Below are positions 9,301-17,255 of a DNA stretch of 64,000 nt, one piece after another; the first letter of the stretch is position 1; the number at the start of each line of letters is the position of its first letter. The notes beneath the pieces were generated by a model. The model was not told where the DNA came from, ran no database searches, and saw only the letters and a program-made list of their open reading frames with translations. The DNA is from Runella sp. SP2 (GTDB lineage Bacteria; Bacteroidota; Bacteroidia; Cytophagales; Spirosomataceae). The position numbers and the translations under genes are program-made. The stretch spans positions 7,246,501 to 7,310,500 of the forward strand of contig NZ_CP031030.1 of the NCBI RefSeq assembly GCF_003711225.1, in the 5' to 3' direction.

Positions 9301-9382
9301 AACCAACATTGCGCAAGGCTATGACTTCTACACAGCACCTCAAGCGAAAACCATTACGGGAGGTATCAACATTGGTTTTTAA
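6305..9382 (+). CDS. SusC/RagA-type TonB-linked outer membrane transporter
   Basis: 1025 residues from ATG 6305. Upstream in-frame codons are ignored because a signal peptide (MRHILRVSLLVAMCLSVLLA) begins here, with likely cleavage at ARA/Q. Order: carboxypeptidase-regulatory-like domain (about 25-105), TonB-box-like SEVVVTGYG, plug domain with LYVLDGIPV and SIEVLKDASAAAIYGSRAANGVV, then a 22-strand type barrel ending in ITGGINIGF. It imports an oligomeric substrate across the outer membrane with TonB energy, with its SusD lid encoded 27 bases downstream. No glycoside hydrolases or sensors sit next to it, so the substrate is unknown. Confidence 0.96.
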   Translation: MRHILRVSLLVAMCLSVLLARAQDKVVTGKVTSAEDGVGIPGVAVAVKGTTKGTNSDAEGNYRLAVPDNATLVFSFVGFTVLEEKVNGRSEINVQLKPETRSLSEVVVTGYGSQIKRELTGNIAKIRPADIQDMPVNTFDQAIQGKAAGVQVTAGSSKLGQAIQVRVRGNSSVSASNQPLYVLDGIPVTTQNLSNNGGATNPLADINPQDIESIEVLKDASAAAIYGSRAANGVVLITTKRGKSGRTNINFGYQFGSSKPTKQVKFLNTEQYLKLYRQAAANSDRIDGIDPKAADSYTTYMEDFFQTQSLGTFGTANQADTDWGGLAYQKAPMSQYDLNISGGNDKTSFFVSGQLLDQKGILIGNALNRMSGRINLDQKVSDRFRMGINMSMARTLNNRLSGDRQFDNPIQMVALPPMTPQNDPETGLPVGTPPGDISIPVYYNPLINIGNAYYNTTVSRSISSIYGQLMIVKGLNFRSELGVDVLNQQEESYYNSKTQRNFGAPNGLGENAFTRVENYNTNNYFTYNNSFGKHTIDGTLGMSYQQSQEKFALTQGQDFPSDAYRMIASAARKTAGTSTETNFRFLSYFARANYKFNDRYLLGLSARIDGSSRFGRDSRYGFFPAVSAGWVLSEESFLQNNAVISFLKVRASYGRTGNAEIGNFPQLGLYTGDAAYAGLPGQRPSQLANPDLKWETSDQVDIGIDFGILNNRISGEIDYYNKQTSGLLLNVNVPGTTGFTTQVKNVGRLENKGVEFVLNTDNLVGAFKWKTSINLAANRNKITDLQGQIIEAGLNNMSRAVEGQPLGTFFTAEYAGVDPANGDALWYKNVTNTDGTIDRSTTNVYNQAQRVVVGNPQPKLLGGLTNTFSYKGFDLSIFFNGVFGNKLNFYGVGRFSSANARFEDNQTADQLDSWTKENPNAKFPEARLFFNNGAQPSSRFIQDGSFVRLRNVTLSYSLPKSLLNKAKINSVRLFLTGQNLLTFTKYTGWDPEVNADDIVTNIAQGYDFYTAPQAKTITGGINIGF

Positions 9383-9409
9383 TTTTTCAACACTTTGATT
9401 TTTCACACA

Positions 9410-10726
9410 ATGAATACATCCATTAAATCTTTTGTACTTGCAGGCTCAGTAATGCTCTTGAGCGCTGCCTGTGCCAACCGACTCGATGTACAGCCGACTC
9501 AAAGTATCGACGAATCGACGGCCTTGGCAACCGAACAAGACGTAAACGTAACCCTCGTTGGGGCGTACGACGGAATGAGTAGCATAAATGTGTATGGTGG
9601 CGCATTCCAATATACGGGCGACCTTCTTGGTGATGACCGCGAAGTGATTTTCGGTGGAACATTTACTACTTTAGACGAGCTTTGGCGTAAAACAATTACC
9701 CCTGGAAACGCCCAGACTACGCTCACTTGGAACAACTCGTATGCTGCGATTAACCGTGCCAATAACGTGTTGAGTGCCCTCGACAAAGTAAGCACTGCTA
9801 ACCGAGGTCCCGTTGAAGCGCAAGCTCGTTTCATTCGGGCGGCGATTTATTTTGAACTCGTACGCTTGTATGCAAAAGCTTGGGGTGACGGCGATAATGC
9901 GGCCAATTTAGGCGTACCGTTGGTATTGAACCCTACTCGTTCGGTGACTGACGAAGATTACAAAGCGCGTAACAGCGTCGCAGAAGTGTATGCCCAAATC
10001 ATTGACGATTTGACAAAGTCGGAGCAATTGGCCAAATACCCGCCTGCTATTGCCCTTTTGGCACGGGTCTATTTGATGCAAGGGAACAATGCCTCTGCGC
10101 GTGATGCGGCCAACCGCGTTATTGCATCTGGGTTATTTGAACTTGAAACTGATTTTGCCAATGCCTTTGTTGACGACAATGCCGAGAGCATTTTCAGCAT
10201 CGTAGTAACCGATCAGGATGGTGCTAACGACATGAATACGTATTATGCTTCTGCTTTGAACCAAGGGCGTGGCGATATTCGTGTTCAAACAAAACACTTG
10301 GCATTGTACGAAGCAGGTGATGTGCGTGGGAAGTTTTTTGACACTAGTAACAACGGAACGCGTACTTTTACTAGCAAATTCAACGACCGTTTTGGCGATG
10401 TACCCGTGCTTCGTTTAGCAGAAATGTACCTTATCCGTGCAGAAACAAATTTCCGCTTAGGAACGACTGTAGGAGCAACGCCTTTGGCAGATATCAACAT
10501 GATCCGTGCTCGCGCAGGTTTGGCACCACTTGAGTCACTTACTCTAGCCGCTATCCTGAAAGAACGTAAATTGGAATTAGCGTTTGAAGGTCAACAAATT
10601 CACGACATCAAGCGTACCAAAGGAACGGTAGGAACAACGGTTTTTAGTGCCAATAACTTGGTTCTTCCGATTCCACAACGTGAAATAGATACCAACAAAA
10701 AATTAGTGCAAAACCCAGGTTATTAA
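9410..10726 (+). CDS. SusD/RagB-type outer membrane lipoprotein
   Basis: 438 residues from ATG 9410. The lipobox LSAAC places the lipidated Cys at residue 21, so the protein is surface-anchored. The tetratricopeptide-like SusD fold shows AINRANNVLSALDKV, AQARFIRAAIYFELVRLYA and VPVLRLAEMYLIRAETNFRLG. The C terminus has ERKLELAFEGQQIHDIKRT, typical of RagB/SusD proteins. It captures substrate and closes over the partner SusC encoded 27 bases upstream. It is shorter than many SusD proteins (often 500 or more residues), which suggests a small or non-glycan ligand (inference). Confidence 0.94.
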   Translation: MNTSIKSFVLAGSVMLLSAACANRLDVQPTQSIDESTALATEQDVNVTLVGAYDGMSSINVYGGAFQYTGDLLGDDREVIFGGTFTTLDELWRKTITPGNAQTTLTWNNSYAAINRANNVLSALDKVSTANRGPVEAQARFIRAAIYFELVRLYAKAWGDGDNAANLGVPLVLNPTRSVTDEDYKARNSVAEVYAQIIDDLTKSEQLAKYPPAIALLARVYLMQGNNASARDAANRVIASGLFELETDFANAFVDDNAESIFSIVVTDQDGANDMNTYYASALNQGRGDIRVQTKHLALYEAGDVRGKFFDTSNNGTRTFTSKFNDRFGDVPVLRLAEMYLIRAETNFRLGTTVGATPLADINMIRARAGLAPLESLTLAAILKERKLELAFEGQQIHDIKRTKGTVGTTVFSANNLVLPIPQREIDTNKKLVQNPGY

Positions 10727-10769
10727 TCACTTGGGAGTTTCTTTATCAACAATTTGAAGAGTAGTTCAG

Positions 10770-10807
10770 ACACGTCGCATATTAATTTGTGCGACGTGTT
10801 TATTTTA
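10770..10807 (+). terminator. Intrinsic terminator after susD
   Basis: ACACGTCGCA (10770-10779) pairs perfectly with TGCGACGTGT (10790-10799), a 10-bp stem with a 10-base loop followed by TTTATTTTA. It lies 44 bases after the susD stop codon and before the aminotransferase start. Confidence 0.75.
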
Positions 10808-10845
10808 TTCGTAAATCGCTTTTTGATACCATTGTTTTGAATAGT

Positions 10846-12111
10846 ATGACGAATCGTCACGAGCTTTTTTATAATTACCTCGCCCAAACGTCTGATTTTC
10901 CGCTCGCACTCGACATCGACCGTGCCGAGGGAATTTATCTTCACGGAACCAACGGCGAAAAATACGTTGATATGATTTCGGGGATTGGTGTTAGCAACGT
11001 AGGCCACCGACATCCCCACGTGCTGAAAGCCATTCACCAGCAGCTCGATAAATATATGCACCTGATGGTGTACGGGGAATACATCGAAACGCCCCAAGTG
11101 AAGTTGGCTGAGGCGTTGGTTGGAACTTTAAGACCCCACCCCTTGCCCGTCCCCTGCGAGGAAGGGGAGCTATTCAATCTCCCTCCCTTACAGGGGAGGG
11201 TTGGGGAGGGGTTAGACAACGTCTATTTCACCAACTCAGGCGCGGAAGCAGTCGAAGGAGCCATGAAACTCGCCAAGCGCTTTACAGGGCGCAGCGAAAT
11301 CATATCTTGTTTCAATGCCTACCACGGCAGTACGCAAGGCGCGTTGAGTTTGGCGGGGGCTGAGTTTTTCAAACGTAATTTTCGTCCCTTACTCCCCGAC
11401 GTCCGTCACATTCGTTTTGGCGTATTGGAAGACCTTGCCCTAATTACTACCCGAACGGCCGCCATCATCATCGAAGTGATTTCGGGCGAAGCGGGCGTGC
11501 GAGTTCCCGACGTTGCGTACCACCAAGCCTTGCGCGCGCGTTGTACCGAAACGGGTACCTTGTTGGTCTATGATGAAATTCAGACGGGCTTTGGGCGAAC
11601 GGGCACCTTCTGGGCGTTTGAGCAATTTGGGGTCGTACCCGATATTTTGTTGTGTGCCAAAGGTATGGGTGGCGGAATGCCCATTGGGGCGTTTATTTCG
11701 TCCAAAAGCATCATGGCTGTTTTTAAAAATAATCCTATTTTAGGCCATATCACTACCTTTGGTGGACATCCTGTGAGTTGTGCCTCTTCGTTGGCTACGT
11801 TAGAAGTGATTCATTCAGAAGGGCTTGCTGAAAGTGCTGTCGCTAAAGGGCAGCTTATTCGCGAGTTGTTACAGCATCCTTCCATCAAAGAAATTCGGGG
11901 GAAAGGACTGATGTTGGCGGTCGAGTTTGAGTCGTTTGAAGTACTAAAACCCATCATTGACCGCGCGATATTGCGGGCAAAACAGGGCACGGGAGTAATC
12001 ACCGATTGGTTTTTGTTTTGCGATAACTCCATGCGAATTGCCCCGCCGCTTGTCATCACGGAGGCCCAAATTAGGGAAGCGTGTAATATCATTTTAGAAG
12101 CAATAGATTGA
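10846..12111 (+). CDS. Class III pyridoxal-phosphate aminotransferase with an in-frame insert
   Basis: 421 residues from ATG 10846. It belongs to fold-type I class III aminotransferases (acetylornithine/ornithine/4-aminobutyrate type). Visible are FTNSGAEAVEGAMKLAK, the cofactor Asp in LLVYDEIQTGFGRTG, and the PLP Lys272 in CAKGMGGGMPIGAF. Residues about 96-124 (proline- and glycine-rich, containing LPPLQGRVGEGLD) have no counterpart in the family and are encoded by a GC-rich palindromic element. The insert keeps the reading frame and lies between the N-terminal segment and the SGAEA loop. The 5' end of dapA follows 84 bases later. Substrate is not assigned. Confidence 0.87.
   Translation: MTNRHELFYNYLAQTSDFPLALDIDRAEGIYLHGTNGEKYVDMISGIGVSNVGHRHPHVLKAIHQQLDKYMHLMVYGEYIETPQVKLAEALVGTLRPHPLPVPCEEGELFNLPPLQGRVGEGLDNVYFTNSGAEAVEGAMKLAKRFTGRSEIISCFNAYHGSTQGALSLAGAEFFKRNFRPLLPDVRHIRFGVLEDLALITTRTAAIIIEVISGEAGVRVPDVAYHQALRARCTETGTLLVYDEIQTGFGRTGTFWAFEQFGVVPDILLCAKGMGGGMPIGAFISSKSIMAVFKNNPILGHITTFGGHPVSCASSLATLEVIHSEGLAESAVAKGQLIRELLQHPSIKEIRGKGLMLAVEFESFEVLKPIIDRAILRAKQGTGVITDWFLFCDNSMRIAPPLVITEAQIREACNIILEAID
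11131..11217 (+). repeat. GC-rich palindromic element inserted inside the aminotransferase gene
   Basis: About 87 bases, a multiple of three, much richer in G/C runs than the surrounding gene. Its outer arms ACCCCACCCC and GGGGAGGGGT are imperfect inverted repeats, and an inner palindrome CTCCCTCCC...GGGAGGG follows. Encodes about 29 extra residues in frame. It resembles dispersed palindromic repeats that invade bacterial coding regions, such as Rickettsia palindromic elements, by behaviour and not by sequence. Confidence 0.7.
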
Positions 12112-12121
12112 CAAATTTTAA

Positions 12122-12129
12122 TACCTTTG
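12122..12129 (+). promoter_or_regulatory. -7 promoter box upstream of dapA
   Basis: TACCTTTG matches TAnnTTTG and lies about 67 bases before the dapA ATG. The nearest upstream TTG (12108-12110) is only 11 bases away, closer than usual, so the -33 element is uncertain. Confidence 0.45.
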
Positions 12130-12195
12130 TGGCCTCAATCTACCAATCATCTACCAGTATATATTGACGGGCAAGTTGTCCGTACCACAAATCAA

Positions 12196-13080
12196 ATGGA
12201 TACCCGATTTTTAGGAGTGGGCGTGGCTTTAGTTACCCCCTTCGACACCAACCACGATATTGATTACACGGCGCTCAAAAAACTCATTGATTTTGTAAGC
12301 GAAGGCGGTGTAAATTACCTTGTTGTTCAAGGTACAACGGGCGAAACCTCCACCACTACTGCTCAGGAGAAGCTCGATTTGTTGAAGTTTGTTCAAGACA
12401 ATAATTCCAAAAAACTCCCAATTGTATATGGTTTAGGTGGCAACAACACCCGTGCTGTGCTGGAAACGTTGAAACAAACCGACCTTTCGGGTGTAGATGT
12501 TATTTTGTCGGTATGTCCTTACTACAACAAGCCTTCACAGCGTGGTTTGATTGCTCACTTTACGGCCATTGCCGACGCGAGTCCTGTGCCTGTGTTGTTG
12601 TATAACGTACCAGGACGTACGGTGGTAAACATGAAAATAGAAACCATTGTAGAACTTGCCAAACATCCTAATATCATTGGTATCAAAGATGCGTGTGCCA
12701 ATTTTGACCAATACATGGAATTGGCTAAACTGTGCCCAAGCGACTTTTTGCTGATTTCGGGAGATGATAACCACGTTTCACCCATGATTAGTATTGGTTG
12801 GAAAGGGGTTATTTCGGTGATTGCCAACGCTTTCCCGAAAGAATTTACCGAAATGACGTGGCACGCCCTCGAAAATCGCCCCGACGAAGCCGCCGCAATT
12901 CAGTATCGTTTCTTGGATATGGACGGCCCGTTGTATGCAGAATCAAATCCTGTAGGCATCAAAAAGTGCCTCGAAATCAAAGGTATATGCAGCAGCGAAG
13001 TGCGTTTACCCCTGGTGAAAGCTTCGGATGAACTTGGTGTACAACTTACGGCTATTATGACCCGCGAAGGGTTGTTGTAG
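12196..13080 (+). CDS. dapA: 4-hydroxy-tetrahydrodipicolinate synthase
   Basis: Condenses pyruvate with aspartate semialdehyde in the diaminopimelate/lysine pathway, in the cytoplasm. 294 residues, normal for DapA. The start is ATG 12196 because the TIM barrel begins at FLGVGVALVTPF just after it, and because the predicted -7 box lies at 12122. The Schiff-base lysine is K164 in NIIGIKDACANF, and the catalytic-triad Tyr136 lies in VLLYNVPGRT. GTTGETSTTT (46-55) is the pyruvate-binding loop. The gene ends in a strong bidirectional terminator. Confidence 0.95.
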   Translation: MDTRFLGVGVALVTPFDTNHDIDYTALKKLIDFVSEGGVNYLVVQGTTGETSTTTAQEKLDLLKFVQDNNSKKLPIVYGLGGNNTRAVLETLKQTDLSGVDVILSVCPYYNKPSQRGLIAHFTAIADASPVPVLLYNVPGRTVVNMKIETIVELAKHPNIIGIKDACANFDQYMELAKLCPSDFLLISGDDNHVSPMISIGWKGVISVIANAFPKEFTEMTWHALENRPDEAAAIQYRFLDMDGPLYAESNPVGIKKCLEIKGICSSEVRLPLVKASDELGVQLTAIMTREGLL

Positions 13081-13100
13081 TAAATAAGTATTTTTTGATA

Positions 13101-13141
13101 AACGAAAAGAGGCTGTCATTGTGAGACAGCCTCTTTTCGTT
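13101..13141. terminator. Bidirectional intrinsic terminator
   Basis: AACGAAAAGAGGCTGTC (13101-13117) pairs perfectly with its complement at 13125-13141, leaving a 7-base loop. A-rich and T-rich tails on both sides let it serve dapA (plus) and the convergent M14 peptidase gene (minus). Confidence 0.9.
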
Positions 13142-13160
13142 TGTTTTTTGGTGAAAACCA

Positions 13161-15689
13161 CTACGGCAACATAAACACCGCGTTGGAGAACAACAACTTA
13201 CCGTTGTACCAAAAACCACGGAAAAGTGGGTTGTTAGCGATGTAAACTATTTTACCACGGCCTACTTCTTCTACACCAAGGAAAAGAGAGTTAGGGAGTT
13301 TTTCCTTCACGTTTTTACCCGTAAAACCAGCTACGTAGCCCTCTTTTTCGCTTTTTAAATAACCAACGTTCCAGCCATTTTTCAAGAATTCATAGTTATA
13401 AACGTTGTTGACAAGGGCAAAATAGTGGTCAGGAAATCCAAATGCCAATGGGTGCGAATTGTCCAATTTGATTTTATAGATACTTCCTGGAGATTCGTCT
13501 GACACCGACTCGCGCTCGCGGTTGGCAAACGCTTTCAGGTTATCGTCATCGTTCTTTTTGTCTGACTTCTTGCTGTCGTCTTTTTTGTTTTTCAAGCCAA
13601 AACCTTCTTTATCGGCCAAAAGCCCAGTAGCATTTTCCAACAAAATCAAACGACCACCGCTGCGGAGCCATTCGCGCAAGGCAGGGAATTGACTTTCTCG
13701 AATAAGTGAACCAAAACCCGATGGGACAATCAATACGTCCAATTTTGCAAACGGAATCCCTGCTCCAAAACGGCTATTAGGGTCGATGAGTGTCAGCGGG
13801 TAACTGAGTTCTTGGTCGAAGAAATGCCAAATTTCGCCTACGTTGGTCGCTGTAGTACCCTCACCTGCTAGAAGCCCAACCCGTGGCGTTGTTTTGAGAT
13901 TATAGACATAGTCAGAGCCAAAGTCAGAGCCTTTAGAGGCCGCACCGCTTTCAGTGGCGCTGAGTGCTACCCCAAAATTAGCGGCTTCGGCTTGTACAAT
14001 CTTGTCGAACGAATCACCTAGCCCTTCGTTTCCTGCACGGGTAATAATGAGTGTACCTGCGGCGTAGGTTTTACCGCCCATGTCAAACGTTTTTTCTGCT
14101 GCCCGAACCCGTACTTTTTGTTTTGAAATGGCGGCTAAAAACTTGGCATCTTCCGCCGATTTCCACGATACAATATATGCGTAAGGTTTTCCACTAATGG
14201 CAGGTTGTGGGCTGCTGGCGGGTGCTTGTGGGTTAGGCGTGAGCCGCTCTTTTACGCCGTATGTTTTGGCACCGTACGCCAACGGTACGCACCAAGACGT
14301 AATATCGTAAGTGATTGAATCCTCAAGCATCGGCTTGATTTCGAACAAAATCTTCAATAGATTCGACTTGGGTTGGTAAGCACTGATGACCAAGTCGCCC
14401 GCTTCAGTTTTAAAAGGTTCGTCTTTCTGGGTCAAATAGTTGTAGCCAGTCAATGCACGGCTGTCGTTGGCGTATCCGTAGCGGATTTGGTTTTTATCCA
14501 ACAATGTTTTCAACGCTTTTACGCGGCCTTCGTCGCCTGCTGTTTTTACAACGTACGATTTATAAATGCCAATGGGACTATTTTGGTTACGGTCGTAGAA
14601 TTTCACAAACTCTTCTACTACTTTGCCCGAACGGTCAGCGATGGCTTCCATGGTGGCAATACTCGCCGCCGATACGTGCGCCACGCGGTGGGTAAGGCGA
14701 AGGGTATCTCCTTCATCAGGGCGTTCGTAGGCCAATCCAGCGATGCCGCCACCACCTTGCTCGTAGGTCATCGCAATTGCACCGTTGTAAGTAGGCCAAG
14801 TATCACCATAACTTGGGTAAAACAAGTCGAAACGCTCGCGTGTATAGTAGAGCCAGTTGTTGCGGTCAAAGTAGCGTTTGTTGTATGTACCTACCACATC
14901 CTGCATTTCACGTTGCCACGGTGTGATGTCTTCGTGGTAAGGCTTGGCTGATGGTGCAAAATAGTAGGGGCTGTTGGGACCCATTTCGTGGAAATCGCCG
15001 TGTACTTGTGGCATCCATTGTTGAAAAGCAGCCACGAGTTGTTGCATAATCTCTTGGGTTTGCCACGCCCAGTCGCGGTTGGGGTCAAACAAGTAGTGGT
15101 TCCAACGTCCTCCTGGCCAAGGCTCGCCGTGTTCCCAAGCGGAGGTGTTAGCATTGGCGGTCACCCCCACTTTTTGGTTGTACCAGTTGACGTAGCGGTC
15201 GTGGCCGTCGGGGTTAAGGCAAGGGGCTAAAATAACCACGGTATTTTTTAGAATCTTGTCGGCTACTGCTCCACCCGCCAACAGTTCGTGCAGTACTTTG
15301 GGAAATGCGGCTGAATTGGTTACTTCGTTTCCGTGTACGTTGTAACTCATCCACACAATCGCAGGGCGCGTTTTGCTGGTCGGTTGACCGCTCATCAAAC
15401 CGATGCTTTTGAGGTTATCGGTACGGATCTGGTCTAAGTTTTTAATGTTTTCTTCCGAACTCACTACGACCATCATCAGTGGGCGTTTTTCAAATGTTTG
15501 TCCGTACGACATCAATTTTACTTTGGCAGGCACTTGCTGCGATACGTGCGTAGCATACTGATAAAGACGGTGGGTAGGGACCATTTGTTCCCCTGGCGCA
15601 AAACCAAAGAACTGCGTAGGTGATTGAAGCTGGGCCAGAGACTGTAAGCTCAAAAGTAAGCCCGCTAAATACAATAAGGGTTTTCTCAT
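13161..15689 (-). CDS. Secreted M14-type zinc carboxypeptidase
   Basis: 842 residues starting at the ATG at 15689, which opens a signal peptide (MRKPLLYLAGLLLSLQSLAQ). An upstream in-frame start would hide that peptide. The M14 catalytic domain (about 50-330) has the zinc motif H119-G-N-E122 in YNVHGNEVTNSA and a third ligand region in VHGDFHEMGPNSPYYF. A long C-terminal part (roughly 350-842) includes an amidotransferase-like fold segment (VGLLAGEG, LIVPSGFGSL), seen in large Bacteroidota M14 proteins. Probably a periplasmic or secreted peptidase for peptide scavenging. A charged KKDDSKKSDKKNDDD stretch is unusual. Confidence 0.88.
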   Translation of the reverse strand: MRKPLLYLAGLLLSLQSLAQLQSPTQFFGFAPGEQMVPTHRLYQYATHVSQQVPAKVKLMSYGQTFEKRPLMMVVVSSEENIKNLDQIRTDNLKSIGLMSGQPTSKTRPAIVWMSYNVHGNEVTNSAAFPKVLHELLAGGAVADKILKNTVVILAPCLNPDGHDRYVNWYNQKVGVTANANTSAWEHGEPWPGGRWNHYLFDPNRDWAWQTQEIMQQLVAAFQQWMPQVHGDFHEMGPNSPYYFAPSAKPYHEDITPWQREMQDVVGTYNKRYFDRNNWLYYTRERFDLFYPSYGDTWPTYNGAIAMTYEQGGGGIAGLAYERPDEGDTLRLTHRVAHVSAASIATMEAIADRSGKVVEEFVKFYDRNQNSPIGIYKSYVVKTAGDEGRVKALKTLLDKNQIRYGYANDSRALTGYNYLTQKDEPFKTEAGDLVISAYQPKSNLLKILFEIKPMLEDSITYDITSWCVPLAYGAKTYGVKERLTPNPQAPASSPQPAISGKPYAYIVSWKSAEDAKFLAAISKQKVRVRAAEKTFDMGGKTYAAGTLIITRAGNEGLGDSFDKIVQAEAANFGVALSATESGAASKGSDFGSDYVYNLKTTPRVGLLAGEGTTATNVGEIWHFFDQELSYPLTLIDPNSRFGAGIPFAKLDVLIVPSGFGSLIRESQFPALREWLRSGGRLILLENATGLLADKEGFGLKNKKDDSKKSDKKNDDDNLKAFANRERESVSDESPGSIYKIKLDNSHPLAFGFPDHYFALVNNVYNYEFLKNGWNVGYLKSEKEGYVAGFTGKNVKEKLPNSLFLGVEEVGRGKIVYIANNPLFRGFWYNGKLLFSNAVFMLP

Positions 15690-15856
15690 GGAGGTTTTTA
15701 GTTGAAATGAGTTGTAACAAATGCTTAGTTTGGTACAACAATTAAAATGAATGGCCAAAAATAAGCAAACTTTAAAGATACCGTAAATTTATTGGACAAG
15801 CCCGAAAGAAAAAGCGATGTAGCTGCTTTTAATGAAAACTAATCCAAGCTCTTTTT

Positions 15857-16963
15857 ATGAACTCTCGTCGCGATTTCCTTCGCCAAGTGGGCGGGTCTGC
15901 CCTTACGTTATCATTGGCTACTACTACTTTTCACGAACAAGCACACGCTTTACCTGCCGACGGCAAGCAACTTGGCGTGGCTTTGGTAGGATTGGGGAGC
16001 TACGCCGACCGCGTGGCTACGGCCATGAAAGATTGTAAGTTGGCAAAACTCATAGGGGGTGTCACAGGAACCCCTTCTAAAATTGATACTTGGAGCACCA
16101 AGTTTGGGCTGGACAAAGCCAATTTTTACAGTTACCAAAATTTTGAACAAATCAAAGATAACCCCGCCATCGACGCGGTGTATATAACACTTCCCAACTC
16201 TATGCACCACGAATACGTGATTCGGGCGGCCAAAATGGGGAAGCACGTGATTTGTGAAAAACCAATGTCGGTAACGGTCAAAGAGGCCGAAGAAATGATT
16301 GCCGCCTGCAAAAAAGCGAACGTCAAACTCTACATTGGGTATCGTTTACACTTTGAACCCTATACCCGTGAACTGATTCGCTTGCGGAAATCGGGCGAAT
16401 TAGGGAAAATTTTACACGTAAATACCTACGATGGTTTCAAAATTGGTGATCCAAAACAATGGCGTCTCAAAAAAGCCTTAGCGGGTGGAGGAGCCATGAT
16501 GGACGTGGGTATTTACTGCATCAACGGCGCGCGTTACGCCACGGGAGAAGAACCGATTTGGGTGTCGGCGGAAGAAACTAAAACCGACCCTGTTAAATTC
16601 AAGGAGGTTGACGAAACCATCACTTGGCAAATGGGCTTCCCAAGTGGGGCGATTGCGTCGTGCGTAACAACCTATAATTTCAACAACTTAGAACGGCTTT
16701 ATGTGATTGGCGAAAAAGGCTACGTCGAACTTGGTCCTGCGTTTGGGTATGGCCCTATCAAAGGGCGTACTAATCGCGGCGAAATGAGCTGGGACACCAC
16801 CAAAATGCACCAAACATGGCAAATGGACGGCTTAGCCGATTGTATTCTCAACGGAAAACCCGATCCTAACATGACGGGCGAAGAAGGACTAAAAGACATG
16901 AAAGTGATTGAGGCGGTTTATAAGTCTATTGCAGCTGGGGGGAAAAAGGTGTCGGTGGTTTAG
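15857..16963 (+). CDS. Tat-exported Gfo/Idh/MocA oxidoreductase (glucose-fructose oxidoreductase-like)
   Basis: 368 residues. The N terminus MNSRRDFLRQVGGSALTLSL has the twin-arginine motif RRDFL, so the protein is exported folded with its NADP cofactor. The Rossmann motif VGLGSYA is at 44-50 and CEKP at 133-136. The layout matches periplasmic glucose-fructose oxidoreductase relatives, which hold the cofactor tightly. It is divergent from the M14 gene and followed by a repeat cluster. Substrate unknown. Confidence 0.9.
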   Translation: MNSRRDFLRQVGGSALTLSLATTTFHEQAHALPADGKQLGVALVGLGSYADRVATAMKDCKLAKLIGGVTGTPSKIDTWSTKFGLDKANFYSYQNFEQIKDNPAIDAVYITLPNSMHHEYVIRAAKMGKHVICEKPMSVTVKEAEEMIAACKKANVKLYIGYRLHFEPYTRELIRLRKSGELGKILHVNTYDGFKIGDPKQWRLKKALAGGGAMMDVGIYCINGARYATGEEPIWVSAEETKTDPVKFKEVDETITWQMGFPSGAIASCVTTYNFNNLERLYVIGEKGYVELGPAFGYGPIKGRTNRGEMSWDTTKMHQTWQMDGLADCILNGKPDPNMTGEEGLKDMKVIEAVYKSIAAGGKKVSVV

Positions 16964-16978
16964 TGTACTAGTTGATTT

Positions 16979-17139
16979 CGGTCAGACGATAGTCAGACCG
17001 CTAGTGCAGTTGGAACTAAAAGATCGTCACTTTTTAGCAATTTCGGTCTGACTGTCGTCTGACCAACGTTGCATCGGTCTGACTATCGTCTGAACTGAAT
17101 CACGTACATCGGTCAGACGACAGTCAGACCGATGTACGT
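16979..17139. repeat. Cluster of four 20-bp repeats built from paired GTCAGAC heptamers
   Basis: Copies at 16979-17000 (+), 17044-17064 (-), 17075-17095 (-) and 17110-17131 (+) match GGTCAGACGATAGTCAGACC with one or two changes. Each contains GTCAGAC twice with a 4-base spacer. Neighbours in opposite orientation (1 with 2, 3 with 4) can form hairpins. The last copy is also enclosed by a perfect 13-bp inverted repeat (17102-17114 and 17127-17139). The rest of the 292-base gap holds the promoter of the next gene. Confidence 0.85.
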
Positions 17140-17227
17140 AAACAAATTGTAAAAAAATAGCTGAAACACTACTGAAAACTTCATTTGAACTTAATTTTTG
17201 CGTGAAATAGAGGTAACAACGCACAGG

Positions 17228-17235
17228 TACTTTTG
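17228..17235 (+). promoter_or_regulatory. -7 promoter box upstream of the propeller lipoprotein gene
   Basis: TACTTTTG fits TAnnTTTG exactly and lies 21 bases before the ATG at 17256, giving a very short leader. No TTG sits at the standard distance; the nearest is at 17198-17200. Confidence 0.5.
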
Positions 17236-17255
17236 CAGCTTAATCCATTTCGTTT

